Shown one piece after another: positions 51,501 to 59,330 of a stretch of DNA of 64,000 nucleotides (position 1 is the stretch's first letter; each line of letters opens with the position of its first letter). The notes beneath the pieces are model-generated. The model was not told where the DNA came from. It did no database searches and worked only from the letters and a program-made list of their open reading frames with translations. A program made the translations under genes and the position numbers. The stretch spans positions 654,262 to 718,261 of the forward strand of contig NC_026739.1 of assembly GCF_000210295.1 (NCBI RefSeq), given 5' to 3'. The DNA comes from Trypanosoma brucei gambiense DAL972. Its lineage: Eukaryota > Euglenozoa > Kinetoplastea > Trypanosomatida > Trypanosomatidae.

Positions 51501-54500
51501 CGTACATATTCGCCTCACAGCACCGGATGACGTCCCGCTAGGCATGACTGTAACAAAACTTAAGGAGCAACTTCTCGTCCCCCCGACTGGAGAGGAAGCA
51601 TTCAGTGTGACTCTGGCCCCTCATAAAGTTGATAAATGGAAGACACGCCTTCGTGTGTCGGTGACGGAAAACCCGTTCGATGACCGCGAACTGTGGGTGG
51701 TTGGGGAAAGTTTCCATCGACCAATATCGTTCCATAACACGGACCCTCTGATGGAGGAACGTCTAACCTTGGGTTACTGGTATCTGTCACAAGTAAAAGA
51801 GCACACATTCACCGTCGCCAACAACACACCATTCGCTGTGCGTTTTGAATGGAACCAATCTTCACGTGCGCTTTCCTTTTCCCCACGTGTGGGTCACTTA
51901 CCGTCGGGTGCTTCCAGAGACATAACCGTGCGCTTATATAGTGAAGCAGTTTCGAAGGATAATGTGCTCTGCGTTATGCAGGTTACGTCTATTGAATGTG
52001 TGGACGGGGACGACTGGGACGACAGGCAGACGAAGGAGAGGTGGCTCAGCACCGTTGTGTCTGAAACTGATGATGTATCTGCCATTTCTGATGGCGAAGG
52101 TCGTCCAACATTTCGAAAAGTTGTTGGAGCCGTGGCAGAGCCTGCGTACCGAGCCACTGAAAACTTTAGTTGCAACAAGAATCTGGTTGTTAGTTACGCA
52201 TGTGAGCCGACAACTTATGAACTCACACTGCCGTCGAATGAGAATGTAGAGCTCTCCGAGGGGATAACGTTTCCCACAACAAAGATATTTCAGAAGCGGT
52301 TCATCACAATGCGCATCGAGAACACTGGACCGAACGTCCTACCGTTCTCCATTGAGGTGAAAAAGAATGAAGATGAGGAACGAACTTCACTCGATCTTTC
52401 TGGAGTTTTCATTGCTGAGCCTTCTTCTGGTGCTGTGGAGCCTCACACAACTTGCGATATACGAGTCACCTTTGCACCGAAGTGTGTTGATGTAGCAGAC
52501 AGGGTGCTTGTTGTCAACCTGAAGCACAGCGCAAAACCCCAACACATTATACCACTCCAAGGATCCGCTGAATGCCCACTGGTGCACTTCAACATTCCTC
52601 AATGTGATTACTTTTCCACACGCGTTGATGGTGAAGCCGGGAGCGTCATTCTTCCAAACACGATTCCTGTTGTATTTAACGTTTGCGGGTTGAACACTAA
52701 ATCTGTTGTCACTTTCAAAGTAATTAATCCGACAGCAACGATTCAGCGGTACGAGTGGATCAGTAACGAGATGTCGCGACATTTGGCTCCTTTCCGCTGC
52801 TTAACACCTGCTGGCTCTATTTCTGCGGGGAAGCAGTGTGAGATGGCGTTCGAGTATACCTCTACTTCACTGGCGACGCGCGAATCGCTGTGGAATTTTT
52901 TCATCTCTGGTCAAACATCTGTACCCTTCATGCTGGTGGGGAAAGCGCATGAGCCGAATTTGTTTCTGAATGTCAATAAGGTTTTCTTTGGTGGCACCCC
53001 CGTTGGAAGCAAAAACGAGCGCGTTGTTATATTGGAGAACAAGGAAGACTCACCATTCTCTTTTTCGTTTGATAATGCGTCGATGAATTCAGAGAAGGAC
53101 TTTGTTGGGATGAAACCGACGCGCGGTGTAGTTCAGGCAAAGTCTTCCGTACAAATCACTATTTGGTTCTGCCCCAAGGAAGAAATCGCTGTCAACATGA
53201 AGTTGGTATGTCGGGTGAAGCGGGCGAGCAACCCCCTAACCATCAACGTGAAGGGTGAAGGCCTGCGGACCCATTCATCCATGTGTATTGAGGACGTGGA
53301 AGGGGCTGAACACAAGGAACCCATCGTGGTTACGCCGTATCACCCATTCCAGTACAATTTGGGCCGTACGCAGGTGAATACAATAGTGAAGAAGAAACTT
53401 GTTATATCCAATGAAGGAAGTTGCCCCTTTGATTTTGTAATGACGACGCCCGAACACAGGTTTCTTACTTTCAGTGGAACATTTGGCACTCTGCAACCGA
53501 AACAGCGAGCAGAGGTTACACTTGTGTACTTCCCTACATCGTCCGAAGCGTTGCGCAACCTAACTTTGGCATGCCGAATTTCTAAACGTGTTGTGTACAC
53601 TATTCGATTGTCAGCCGCGAGCTACACACCGAAGGTCATACTTGGATTCTCAAGGTACGATTTTGGTCTATGCTTCGTTTCCGAATACATGTGTGGTCAA
53701 ACCCCACCGTCAGTGTTGTTGAACCTCACAAACGGGGAAACTGACGAATCCGTAACGGTTGACTATATTCTTCCCGAGGGTCAGTATTTTGACATGGACA
53801 CCGCTTCTACCGTGCTAGCGCCCGGCGAAACGAAGCGAGCGAAAATAACGTTTAACCCCGCTGAAGTAGGAGAATTCGGTTGTGATTTGAAGTTGCTCGT
53901 GAACGGTCATTATCCATTATTTGTGCCCATTAGGGGTGAGGGTGTCGTGCCACGCATTGAAGTATCAAGTCGGTTTCTGCGGTTGGGAGTTGCACGCATA
54001 GGTGAACGTCGTACCGCTGAACTCCGTCTAGAGTGCAGAAGCCGGACTTTAACGACAGTTTCGCTTGCCAACTGTATCGATGTTGAATTGGCGGCAAGGG
54101 GTATTTCGCTTTTCCCTAGTGAAGAATTTGTGATGCGACCCGACGAAGCGCGCACTATAACTGCAGTGTTTAAACCCCAAAGTCGTATGGCAGAGTTCCA
54201 ACGGGAAATAAGCATGGTGGTGTGCGGGAAGGAAATGCCATTTGCCCTCATTACGGCTTCCTGCGAGGATGCTGAGGTACATTTGGATGTTCAAAATGTA
54301 CTCTTCAACAATGTTGTAGTCGGTGCCGTTTCAACTCAGCGGGTTGTCATCATGAACAGTGGTGATATCTCCCAACGTTTTTCGTGGGATGCCGCTATGA
54401 AGACAAACAGAGACCTGAAAATCATCCCCGCCGCAGGCGTTATTCGTGCGCATGCGGAGCAGGCATGCGAGCTTACGTACAATCCGACCCAAGTGGGAAG

Positions 54501-56103
54501 CTCAATTCATCAAACGTTTCTTTTAGAGTTCGATAACGCTCCACCGATCCCTCTGAATTTAGAGGCACATTGCGTCGATATACCTAAACCTGACACTGTT
54601 TTGGAATTCACCTGCAAAATAAGGAGCTCCGTGACGAAAACCCTGACCATTGAAAACCCAACCAACACGGTGTGGACGCTTCGACCAACTATAAACAACA
54701 AGTTCTGGTCAACTGTGAAGTCATTGACGGTAAATCCGAAGAGCCGGGCGTTGCTCTCCGTCACTTACTCACCGTTTTTGTATACGAAGGAAAAAGACAT
54801 CGGAAATCTCTTCATCCCCCTACCGTCAGGCGAAGGTCGCAGCGTACAGTTGGAAGGCATCCCTCAGAGCGCTTTCGAAGGAGGTTCTGCCAATGAAAAG
54901 GTGGTTGAAGCCAATACTGTGCACACTGAAATATTTGAACTGCAGAATGATACACCGAATACCCTTCGCTTCCGTTCATCTGCCAACTGGCTGACTGAGC
55001 CTGATAAGGGCACAGTAACTGTAAAGATGCCAATGACGATTGATGTTCCGGCAAAACAGAAGAGGGAAGTAAGCATTGATATAATATCGACGAGTGAAGG
55101 GATTTTACAGGGCGCCATTGTCTTCCTTTGTCAGAGTAGGGAAGAATATTCTCGGGCACTGGACCTGTCATTTAAGGTGGTACCAAAGGTTATGTCAGCA
55201 AAAGCGGAACTTATTGCACCAGTGCGGACGACAGCAACATACAAACTTCCGATTACGAATCCCTTGAACAAGAATGTAACATTTACTATACGGGTAGAAA
55301 ATGGCAGTGACGTGATCTCTGTAGATTCTCAAATTACAGTTAAAGAAAAGAGCACGGTTGAGCTTCCTATAAACTTCTTTCCACTGGTTCACAAGGAGTA
55401 CCCCGTTGCAACAGTGACGGCGGCAAGCAATGAAATTGGGAGTGTTGTATGTAAATTGCATCTTCGATCCATTGCCCCACGGCCGTCGGTAGTTACGCGC
55501 GTGTCGTGCCCACTCGGGCAAAATGTGGAGTTTCCACTGAAGTTTACGTCATACAGTAAAACGAACTGTGAGTTTACAATAAGGTTACCCGATGAGTCGA
55601 AATTCTCGCCTTTCTCGAGGATAGCAAACTCTAGTAGTATCAAAGTGCAGGGTTGTTCACGGTCAGAGGGGACAGAAGTGACGGTAGACATGTTGTACGA
55701 ACCCTCAACTGTCGGTGATGATAGACAAACTATTGAAATAGTGTCGCAAACAGCTGGTGTTTACATTTTCCCCATTGTTGGTACATGCCTGCCACCGCGC
55801 CGTCAGGGCCCCTTTGCTGTTCGAACAAATCAGACCACACCAATCACATTCAAGAATGTGTTCAACGAGGCCATGACCATTAACGTTTCAACGGATTCTC
55901 CTTGCTTTGTCGTTAGCAAAACAACGGAGACAATACCACCCAAGAAAGTTATTTCGATTGGAGTTCAGCATCGATGGGATGAGGAGCGGCGTGATGCGTA
56001 CGCATCTAAGCTTACAATCAGTGGGGTGCACAAAGGAGAAACAATTAGTTGGATTTACTACCTAAAACTTGCTACAGCCGACCAGCAAACACCTCCTCCA
56101 TGA
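42538..56103 (+). CDS. HYDIN: Hydin, axonemal central-pair protein
   Basis: One uninterrupted frame of 4521 residues. It is built from many MSP/ASH-type immunoglobulin-like repeats, each opening near an L-x-F-G-x-V strand and followed by a lysine/asparagine-bearing strand: LNFGNVSY, LSFGGLQL, FDFGDIFTE, LNFGSVLAD, LDFGIMHY, VDFGDLRP, IDFGPCVAH, FSFGQSLLG, VFFGGTPVG. An adenylate-kinase-like P-loop insert (GPPCSGKT, residues 1786-1793, Lys1792) sits between repeats and is followed by a charged helical stretch (~1955-2040). That order is characteristic of hydin, which is ~5100 residues in humans. Hydin is a central-pair (C2) projection component needed for normal flagellar beating; T. brucei depletion phenotypes have been published (memory). 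The 5' leader starts near AG 42349-42350 and lacks upstream ATGs. Confidence 0.95.
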   Translation: MPVKQPPRVTRERKAASATAALELPATNENTRKAAMSPSGSSEQAVFEVHPREIVFADFVMHESYEVALSLKNISREAQFVRVRQSHDRFVTLVSPLPHAKSTKVAPGLTVVYKVVFRSEDERDYSSDIIVTTSQEEFTIPLRAIANRGRLDLPESFAVSPSPVKCSGSTTLFLRNKGKLDCQWRAVCQAPFAISPSSGVVPSEGGVLPVSIVFTPPKLQTYSGSIVFLLGPEENAVQELPVSGSAMELSIIQDKSEALFPDTFVTLESQVMISVRNESDRTIHFTWKAEQTDHQEKCATENAIAEQSGALTYAVLSNAEHESTRQRLAREYIDHLTKGGRVFDDDVFTIEPVSGVIYGKGSREFIVTFNPQLAVSYLSTAYLDIEGKNQRLPLQMKGKGLAPLCELEFTTLDIGDIVVGAVHEYRVEIINKGCVEARYKVMPQDTLMGRKFSFSPPEGVLPPGTTETFVIRLESDLLGIILETFNIHIHGALDGLKLFFRGRVTSPSLQFNRKELNFGNVSYTTHHSCSLQVMNTGSFDIRYKLRIPESSPLCNCITVTPCEGLIPEGGVHDICVDLVSNALGSRETKLLVDVEDVGDAVHTLPIKFFCLVPTLQPSQDQLHYGHCFVGHNYTMNLEVVNKTALVGKFSVFLQELLDTQADTAIVSIGSPDNTDGVEVIEARSRCLVPITLTPLAVGELRMTLYVRVLGSEEQLMPVLVTASACGPTVVAVPRHLSFGGLQLLDEKELQLTLTNMSSITAYFTTEFLLGAAKTEEPVFFLEPTEGEIEPEGTFIIKVRARLDEARTFEEKIRVAVRHSEKTSQVIDVVANGKGYALVPQDDADEFDFGDIFTETTVEKKLIILNKGRRDIEVIWSGLSRNRAGRGGMPNVFSVNPEMALIPARKSYEFVVQGYATTKGVFSDCFTLKDKNRYKVVLSKSVQGNFITPSIAYSTKKVVFDYIYGTEGDTGCAVTTKTFTMKNTCTRTLHVSLRCLTPANGSSSPFTLENPTTFALSSGETRIVGVTCDALYRRDNIAHSAKGRVLVTFSNHTTTEYVYLTVNIALPNVSIVPDTRQLNFGSVLADTEKRLQITLTNLSEIVSANFHWGIETLGHPAATSNAKVPLAEEEEREEQQEQQLIRKHFDIIPFRGSIPPGGKTVVEAVFYGARGRHEANAKCSLEGGPSYSVNLIGWSDVAVRFDRTSLDFGIMHYKDRATRTICISSPLRVAVPFSVDLTRLKQPESLTVRPLRGTVTTKVYLTVTFGPMIPEEVIETFTVQVGHLHPQVIKVRGLGQVSTMSVVPGEKNVKLRRVEDPIFQEFFNELSKREWVPHHTKMGSSNPIPHVDPSVLEAERLTLCQTILPTRELVPSVCSASPPPQTTTSEGQQEEIPPLLARYILDFGHVTRQDVRTAKLLLVNTSTCSTSISLEKNSQQPPVVTVEPLKIPTMAPISHTEFVVTLNASEIEKGSTGADRREITLNLAKGPRVIIEVHYYLATPMLTPESHVVDFGDLRPGHIHVKNVHFYNNEAAPCSWTFKLIETKKKGEAQDPRRSPSIETVYKKQFKIGKERGILPPYSCMAVQMSFHSWYVGPAKARLRLRFASNPNDEYMTIIGNVRDVKVNISPTPVNFLPLLPCEAVYHTLTITNNEEHPIEVVCMNYDQKVRIERRALQRFLQGVTPTQEEKGLYLPLREAGDALPEGLLDATFENLNAEETALEFVGVDESLERALERRRGSYSSRAGQIGRQPSRRQSMDKPDAIALHSKSLSCKNSFSVVNPKVIVVVGPPCSGKTTQTQKLKESSGVVELDLDAMILSEAEFDTAEGELIRGLLSDYDKLHAAPPVMPTGRHSDKLNPLLPLANSKVVILLHTLVVRQLKKVDNVTAVVIDDLKSIITENREAVLFAISKAAQVTGMTLKIISLGVSEVTADLRRNLDIQRKCNETAEAAKIPLLTEEEYEELSEGERDTYNHQLLYYNKCKRDLAEVTKEVTRLAEEKENNEQHTVQKVIDAEMAAKEEMEERMRASTKGKRYVPEQRPAPVWHKLSDLERYKELYIHLRERKDLDHIIVDGENCKDLTEHVISNENSNGALDAFLRGSVTENANDKNRLINIWNFGANGVWEFVSEEYLNTTHEAYEGLRIFSRTPRDLSTKKNPKGAVPVVASPLVEASRWLIAPMSSTDVTLVFCSSRLGQFSTPLTFGITGTSQQIVVPVATSTLYPDICRDEKRIFRTVKTRAVAGRQVSGVFLLSKRSYEFGPLIVHGNDGSACGNSKVSSSLRNESPSMGKSTSSFRGWVAHDTLTLTNDGIVPAEVNMSFGKEKDLTFAVAPNKVTIPVGETVTVMLRANPESIGEITAKLVVTVRDNPAPWFVNVSCIGTRPSVTLDGKRDLVVQYGRSLVTRPVEKTFTISNVSFVPVHWRITGMDKLPSEFELSATSGVLEVSGAQKLALAFKPIKPGMHSLSLKVEVMDSEEALYESLPLTIKAEAHDAVVEWTRHVNFKMIHVGETKKELIRILNKSPYDIGYMLRMPKALQNVITLSPVSGTVRGLIGYRDAAIASVEVSIRFDREGEIPPTLGVIEASFYDPQSNELLYPVQNITVTGEAWYNQFSVRPSFIDFGPCVAHQKKVSTFELRNTGRFPLNFKLFNYKKATSVSTPEEEEFVPRRGRKTAKGDVGFQLGSFNISPNVGVVGVGDSCTFNVTSVLSNLQDQREVLGIHVDHCDPEIEKTGTAFHIVASPTTPGIVGNLSSSLDVETVFEEQQIVTSLSCFNGPVRAFAKEECLFSFGQSLLGSRVEERFRIANLCTLTCTVKVRLLPKNMYEWKEKDRKDRKDKSAHGTAEGFLLLIDGELREEGTIELSSFESRFVTVCFAPQTLQSFTARFEAIAVDGTNPATNSLRFDLAGEGILPTVQYIFPPPLQITAPIIVNTVSGTGGKGKGKESRKAAVAKPTAHEVAPPPPADTIQMPLTFVGSSVTRCFRVRNNSDIPVHIRLTAPDDVPLGMTVTKLKEQLLVPPTGEEAFSVTLAPHKVDKWKTRLRVSVTENPFDDRELWVVGESFHRPISFHNTDPLMEERLTLGYWYLSQVKEHTFTVANNTPFAVRFEWNQSSRALSFSPRVGHLPSGASRDITVRLYSEAVSKDNVLCVMQVTSIECVDGDDWDDRQTKERWLSTVVSETDDVSAISDGEGRPTFRKVVGAVAEPAYRATENFSCNKNLVVSYACEPTTYELTLPSNENVELSEGITFPTTKIFQKRFITMRIENTGPNVLPFSIEVKKNEDEERTSLDLSGVFIAEPSSGAVEPHTTCDIRVTFAPKCVDVADRVLVVNLKHSAKPQHIIPLQGSAECPLVHFNIPQCDYFSTRVDGEAGSVILPNTIPVVFNVCGLNTKSVVTFKVINPTATIQRYEWISNEMSRHLAPFRCLTPAGSISAGKQCEMAFEYTSTSLATRESLWNFFISGQTSVPFMLVGKAHEPNLFLNVNKVFFGGTPVGSKNERVVILENKEDSPFSFSFDNASMNSEKDFVGMKPTRGVVQAKSSVQITIWFCPKEEIAVNMKLVCRVKRASNPLTINVKGEGLRTHSSMCIEDVEGAEHKEPIVVTPYHPFQYNLGRTQVNTIVKKKLVISNEGSCPFDFVMTTPEHRFLTFSGTFGTLQPKQRAEVTLVYFPTSSEALRNLTLACRISKRVVYTIRLSAASYTPKVILGFSRYDFGLCFVSEYMCGQTPPSVLLNLTNGETDESVTVDYILPEGQYFDMDTASTVLAPGETKRAKITFNPAEVGEFGCDLKLLVNGHYPLFVPIRGEGVVPRIEVSSRFLRLGVARIGERRTAELRLECRSRTLTTVSLANCIDVELAARGISLFPSEEFVMRPDEARTITAVFKPQSRMAEFQREISMVVCGKEMPFALITASCEDAEVHLDVQNVLFNNVVVGAVSTQRVVIMNSGDISQRFSWDAAMKTNRDLKIIPAAGVIRAHAEQACELTYNPTQVGSSIHQTFLLEFDNAPPIPLNLEAHCVDIPKPDTVLEFTCKIRSSVTKTLTIENPTNTVWTLRPTINNKFWSTVKSLTVNPKSRALLSVTYSPFLYTKEKDIGNLFIPLPSGEGRSVQLEGIPQSAFEGGSANEKVVEANTVHTEIFELQNDTPNTLRFRSSANWLTEPDKGTVTVKMPMTIDVPAKQKREVSIDIISTSEGILQGAIVFLCQSREEYSRALDLSFKVVPKVMSAKAELIAPVRTTATYKLPITNPLNKNVTFTIRVENGSDVISVDSQITVKEKSTVELPINFFPLVHKEYPVATVTAASNEIGSVVCKLHLRSIAPRPSVVTRVSCPLGQNVEFPLKFTSYSKTNCEFTIRLPDESKFSPFSRIANSSSIKVQGCSRSEGTEVTVDMLYEPSTVGDDRQTIEIVSQTAGVYIFPIVGTCLPPRRQGPFAVRTNQTTPITFKNVFNEAMTINVSTDSPCFVVSKTTETIPPKKVISIGVQHRWDEERRDAYASKLTISGVHKGETISWIYYLKLATADQQTPPP

Positions 56104-57214
56104 GAGGCGGGTTGGGTAATCGAGTGAAGGGAGGGGTTTACCTTTGAGAATTTGGGTGACGCCCCCTTTTTTCTTTTTTCTACATGAATGTAATGAGAAA
56201 ATGAGAAGGTGTGGGTCCTAAGTCATTGACGGCCTTATTCGGTGTAGTCATGATCAGCACAAAGGAAGTATATATTTATATGTTGGAGGGGGCGGTGGGG
56301 TTTGGAACCTTTGGTGTTGGTGGTGTTAGTTTGGAAGTTGCTGTGTTCGTGGATTCATGTAAATAAATTATACTTTCTTTGCTTCATTCTGAAGTATAAT
56401 TCAGCAGAGAGTGGGAGGCAAAGGAACGAAAACACCATGAAAGAACGCGGCTGAAAGCTGCGTCCTATACAGAATTTGTCGTTGATGTTTGATTGTCGTT
56501 ACCATTAAATGATGTATAATGTGTAGACAGGTGTTTTTTTTTTCAAATAGACAAATACCAACATCACAAGGTAAGCAACATTCGATGCGATGAGATGCTC
56601 GTTGCGTTGGAAACGGAGAGGTCTTAGTAGGTAGAGAGAAAGATAGGCAAATGAGAGAAGTATGTTACGGAAATTGATTAGCAAATTCATGAAACATTGA
56701 TGATTACGATACGGAAGGACGAGGGCCACGTTTTTTTTTGTTTCGATTTTCAGCTTTATTTTGTTTGTCGTTTCTTTCTTTCCCATTCACGTGTTTACTC
56801 TTCTTTTCCCTCTCGAGAATCTCCTCCTCACTCTTGTTTGTTGGGATGCAACTGACCATAGCATCATCGTTCCCCCCCCCTTTAACTGTTTCTTTACATG
56901 GTTAGACTGGGCGTTCACTTTAAGTGAGTGTTTCAAAGATATACAAAGAAGAGTGCTTTGTCGATAACCTCAGCAACCGAGAGAAACAGTAGTTGTGCTG
57001 CTGCAAAATGCTTGCTACGTTTTGTAGTTTGTTCTAATTTATTACTTTCCCTTTCTCTATTTATTTTGTCTATATATTTTATACTTACGTTGATTTACAT
57101 TTTCTTGGGGGGGGGGGGGGCACATAGGGTTGTTCGTTTGATCATCTCCTAACATTGTCCATACACACGCAGAAAGAAGACGATCTTCGTCATCTCTAGT
57201 GACAAGTGGGTTCC
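56104..57214 (+). other. Intergenic, 1.1 kb, between hydin and SF3a60
   Basis: G-rich start with GGTGTT-like repeats (~56305-56330), then AT-rich and T/C-rich sequence, a C9 run near 56872-56880, and a run of 14 G at 57107-57120 right before AG 57126-57127. No credible gene. Confidence 0.5.
57107..57120 (+). repeat. G14 homopolymer
   Basis: Fourteen consecutive G, seven bases before the predicted SF3a60 acceptor AG; likely length-variable. Confidence 0.9.
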
Positions 57215-58843
57215 ATGTTTGGTGGAGTTTTAGAAAAGATTCGGCTTTTTGAAGCTGACATTGAGCGTCACATCGACAGCATTGTACAGCAACTACTCAT
57301 TGAGGATATCTCGAACAAACGTCATCAGCTTCTTCGAGATTACTTTATAATACAACAAGCTGAGGCTGTTGAACCCATTGCTGAGAAACTATTGGATATT
57401 TATCTTGATCAGGACGATATTGTGTCAGCCCAGGAGGCTCCGGCGGAGGGTGAAGCAGTTTACAGCAATGCGCTGAAGGAGTTTGAGGCTCGCATCGCTG
57501 ACATCCGGGAGTATCACCGAACCTTTAGAGACGTTCCTACGGTGAAGTGTGAGCTTGATCTACCCGATGTGAATGCACTTGATAACGTTTTTACACTCGC
57601 AGAGAGGTATGGCAGTTGCCTTGACCTGGAGGCCCATTATCATCGGTACAGCAACTTTATGCTTTCGACCAGCAAACGGGCACTTGAAACAAATCACACG
57701 GTGGGGACTGCATGGCCTGGTCGGGTTGAGTATCTTACCTTTGTGACCAGTGTTATAAACATAATACTCAATGATGTGGACCCTTATCGCAAGGTATATG
57801 GCTTCTGGTCTTATAAGGAATTCGTGGAGGAGTTGCTCAAATACCTGGTTCATTTTCACAAACGTGTACTGGTAATGGAAGGTGATGTACTTGAATCAAC
57901 ACTCGCCAAGTGCGATGCGGACGCTGAGGAATTCTGGTCGAAGCTTGTGGAGCATAAGAAATCTGTAGTAACCATTAGTAGCACAGCTGTGGCGTTACCG
58001 GGGACAGCTGGGAAGTCTGTATCCTCGCTGCATGCCCCTGCACCACTGCGAAGGTATGTGAAGGCATTTGCACTGTGGCCCATAACTTACGTGGAATCCG
58101 TTACACCTTCTGAGATTGAGAAGCCACCTTCACTCGAAGAAGTCAAGGCTGTGGTGCACATTGAGGCAAAAATCGTTGTCTTGCTTCAAACTCTTTTGTT
58201 CGAACACCTGCAAGAGACAGAAAAGATTCTTCTGCGTGATTACAGTAAAACAGTGGAGGAACTGGAGTGGGAGAGGGATAACATGCAGGCGGAGTTCCTT
58301 CGATCTGTAGAGGAGGCAAAAAAGAGATGCGCCACCACTGTTGAAGGAAGTGTTGTACAGGCTGCCCAACATGAGGTTGCTGTTGCCTTCGCCCCCGAGG
58401 AGGGTAAAGAGGTTCCCACAGCTAATGGCGTTTTAGCACCCGGGACGAAGGCGGGCGATACCAACGACCAACTACTCGATAGTGACGGGAAACCAGTTGC
58501 ACGGTGGCTGGTGTGTTTGCAGCAACTGCATAAGAGATTTTACTGCGAGGTATGTGGTGGAACTGTATATATTGGTCCCAAGGTGTTCAAGGACCACTTC
58601 GGTGCGGAGAGACATGCGGAAGGGTTGCGACGACTTGGTGTTACTCTTCACTTGAAGAATTATGAAGGTATTTCGTCCATACGTAAGGTAATTGAGATGC
58701 GGGATAAAGTGATGGGAAACAGTCGTAGTCTACGAAAGCGCATTCATGCTGATCAGGAAGATGAAGAAATGCAAGATGCCCAGGGAAACGTGATTACCGC
58801 GGGTGCTTACAGAAAGTTTCAGATGTCGAGGAAAACAGGTTGA
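57215..58843 (+). CDS. SF3A60: Splicing factor SF3a60 (SF3A3 / Prp9)
   Basis: Subunit 3 of the U2 snRNP SF3a complex. The N-terminal helical part (VLEKIRLFEADIERHI; QQLLIEDISNKRHQLLRDYF) and the SF3a60 middle region are followed by DSDGKPVARWLVCLQQLHKR. Next comes a matrin-type zinc finger FYCEVCGGTVYIGPKVFKDH with Cys444, Cys447, His461 and His467, then the RHAEGLRRLGV helix. The end carries DEEMQDAQGNVI, matching the conserved acidic C-terminal motif of the family. At 542 residues it is slightly longer than the human protein (~500). In trypanosomes U2 functions mainly in trans-splicing. The start is ATG 57215, after an AG at 57126-57127 that directly follows a run of 14 G. Confidence 0.93.
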   Translation: MFGGVLEKIRLFEADIERHIDSIVQQLLIEDISNKRHQLLRDYFIIQQAEAVEPIAEKLLDIYLDQDDIVSAQEAPAEGEAVYSNALKEFEARIADIREYHRTFRDVPTVKCELDLPDVNALDNVFTLAERYGSCLDLEAHYHRYSNFMLSTSKRALETNHTVGTAWPGRVEYLTFVTSVINIILNDVDPYRKVYGFWSYKEFVEELLKYLVHFHKRVLVMEGDVLESTLAKCDADAEEFWSKLVEHKKSVVTISSTAVALPGTAGKSVSSLHAPAPLRRYVKAFALWPITYVESVTPSEIEKPPSLEEVKAVVHIEAKIVVLLQTLLFEHLQETEKILLRDYSKTVEELEWERDNMQAEFLRSVEEAKKRCATTVEGSVVQAAQHEVAVAFAPEEGKEVPTANGVLAPGTKAGDTNDQLLDSDGKPVARWLVCLQQLHKRFYCEVCGGTVYIGPKVFKDHFGAERHAEGLRRLGVTLHLKNYEGISSIRKVIEMRDKVMGNSRSLRKRIHADQEDEEMQDAQGNVITAGAYRKFQMSRKTG

Positions 58844-59330
58844 TTGGCAACTCGTAAAGAATAGTTATTATACCTCCTGCTGTGCACCTCCCGTTGTGTT
58901 TGCGTATGTGCACAATTTCTGTTAGGTTGCGAGATTGTTTCGCATAAGTACTTGGTAAGTTTGTTGTGATTTGGTTGCTGTGTAGCAGGTTAAGCTGCTA
59001 GCTTTGTTGTTTGTGTGTGTGCTCGTAATCCCAACTAAAATGGGAGGACCTGTGCAGAATCATAAGTCACTTCACCTCCTTTTACACTTCTTATCATCAA
59101 CATCATGAATAATGCCACTAACGAGTGCGAGTGTCCGTGGCATCCACTGGCTCTGCACTTTTTTTTTTTTTAAGCTTATATTATTGTGTGTTCTCTCAAT
59201 TATTGTCTTTACAGTTGTAGGAGTTTCTCGTTTGCTGAAAAAGGAGAGAAAGTGTTTACTATTTTTATATATACATGATTTTTTTTTTCACTTTTGTTCT
59301 TTTGCTCTTTTCAATTACTGCCAATTGGAC
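58844..59330 (+). other. Intergenic and pyrimidine-tract region before the gene at 59331
   Basis: T-runs at 59160-59172 and 59279-59288, and AG at 59208-59209 (TTTACAG). The open frame through 59112-59330 codes for T-tract-derived hydrophobic residues and is treated as non-coding. Confidence 0.45.

Noticed and set aside
42538..56103. Possibility that the 13.6-kb frame is several genes
   Set aside because: No stop or internal acceptor region interrupts it, and MSP/ASH repeats continue on both sides of the P-loop domain, as in hydin elsewhere.
59112..59330. N-terminal 73-codon hydrophobic extension of the gene at 59331
   Set aside because: It translates T-runs that look like splice signals, and a good acceptor (TTTACAG near 59209) lies inside it, so the upstream ATG is probably not in the mRNA.
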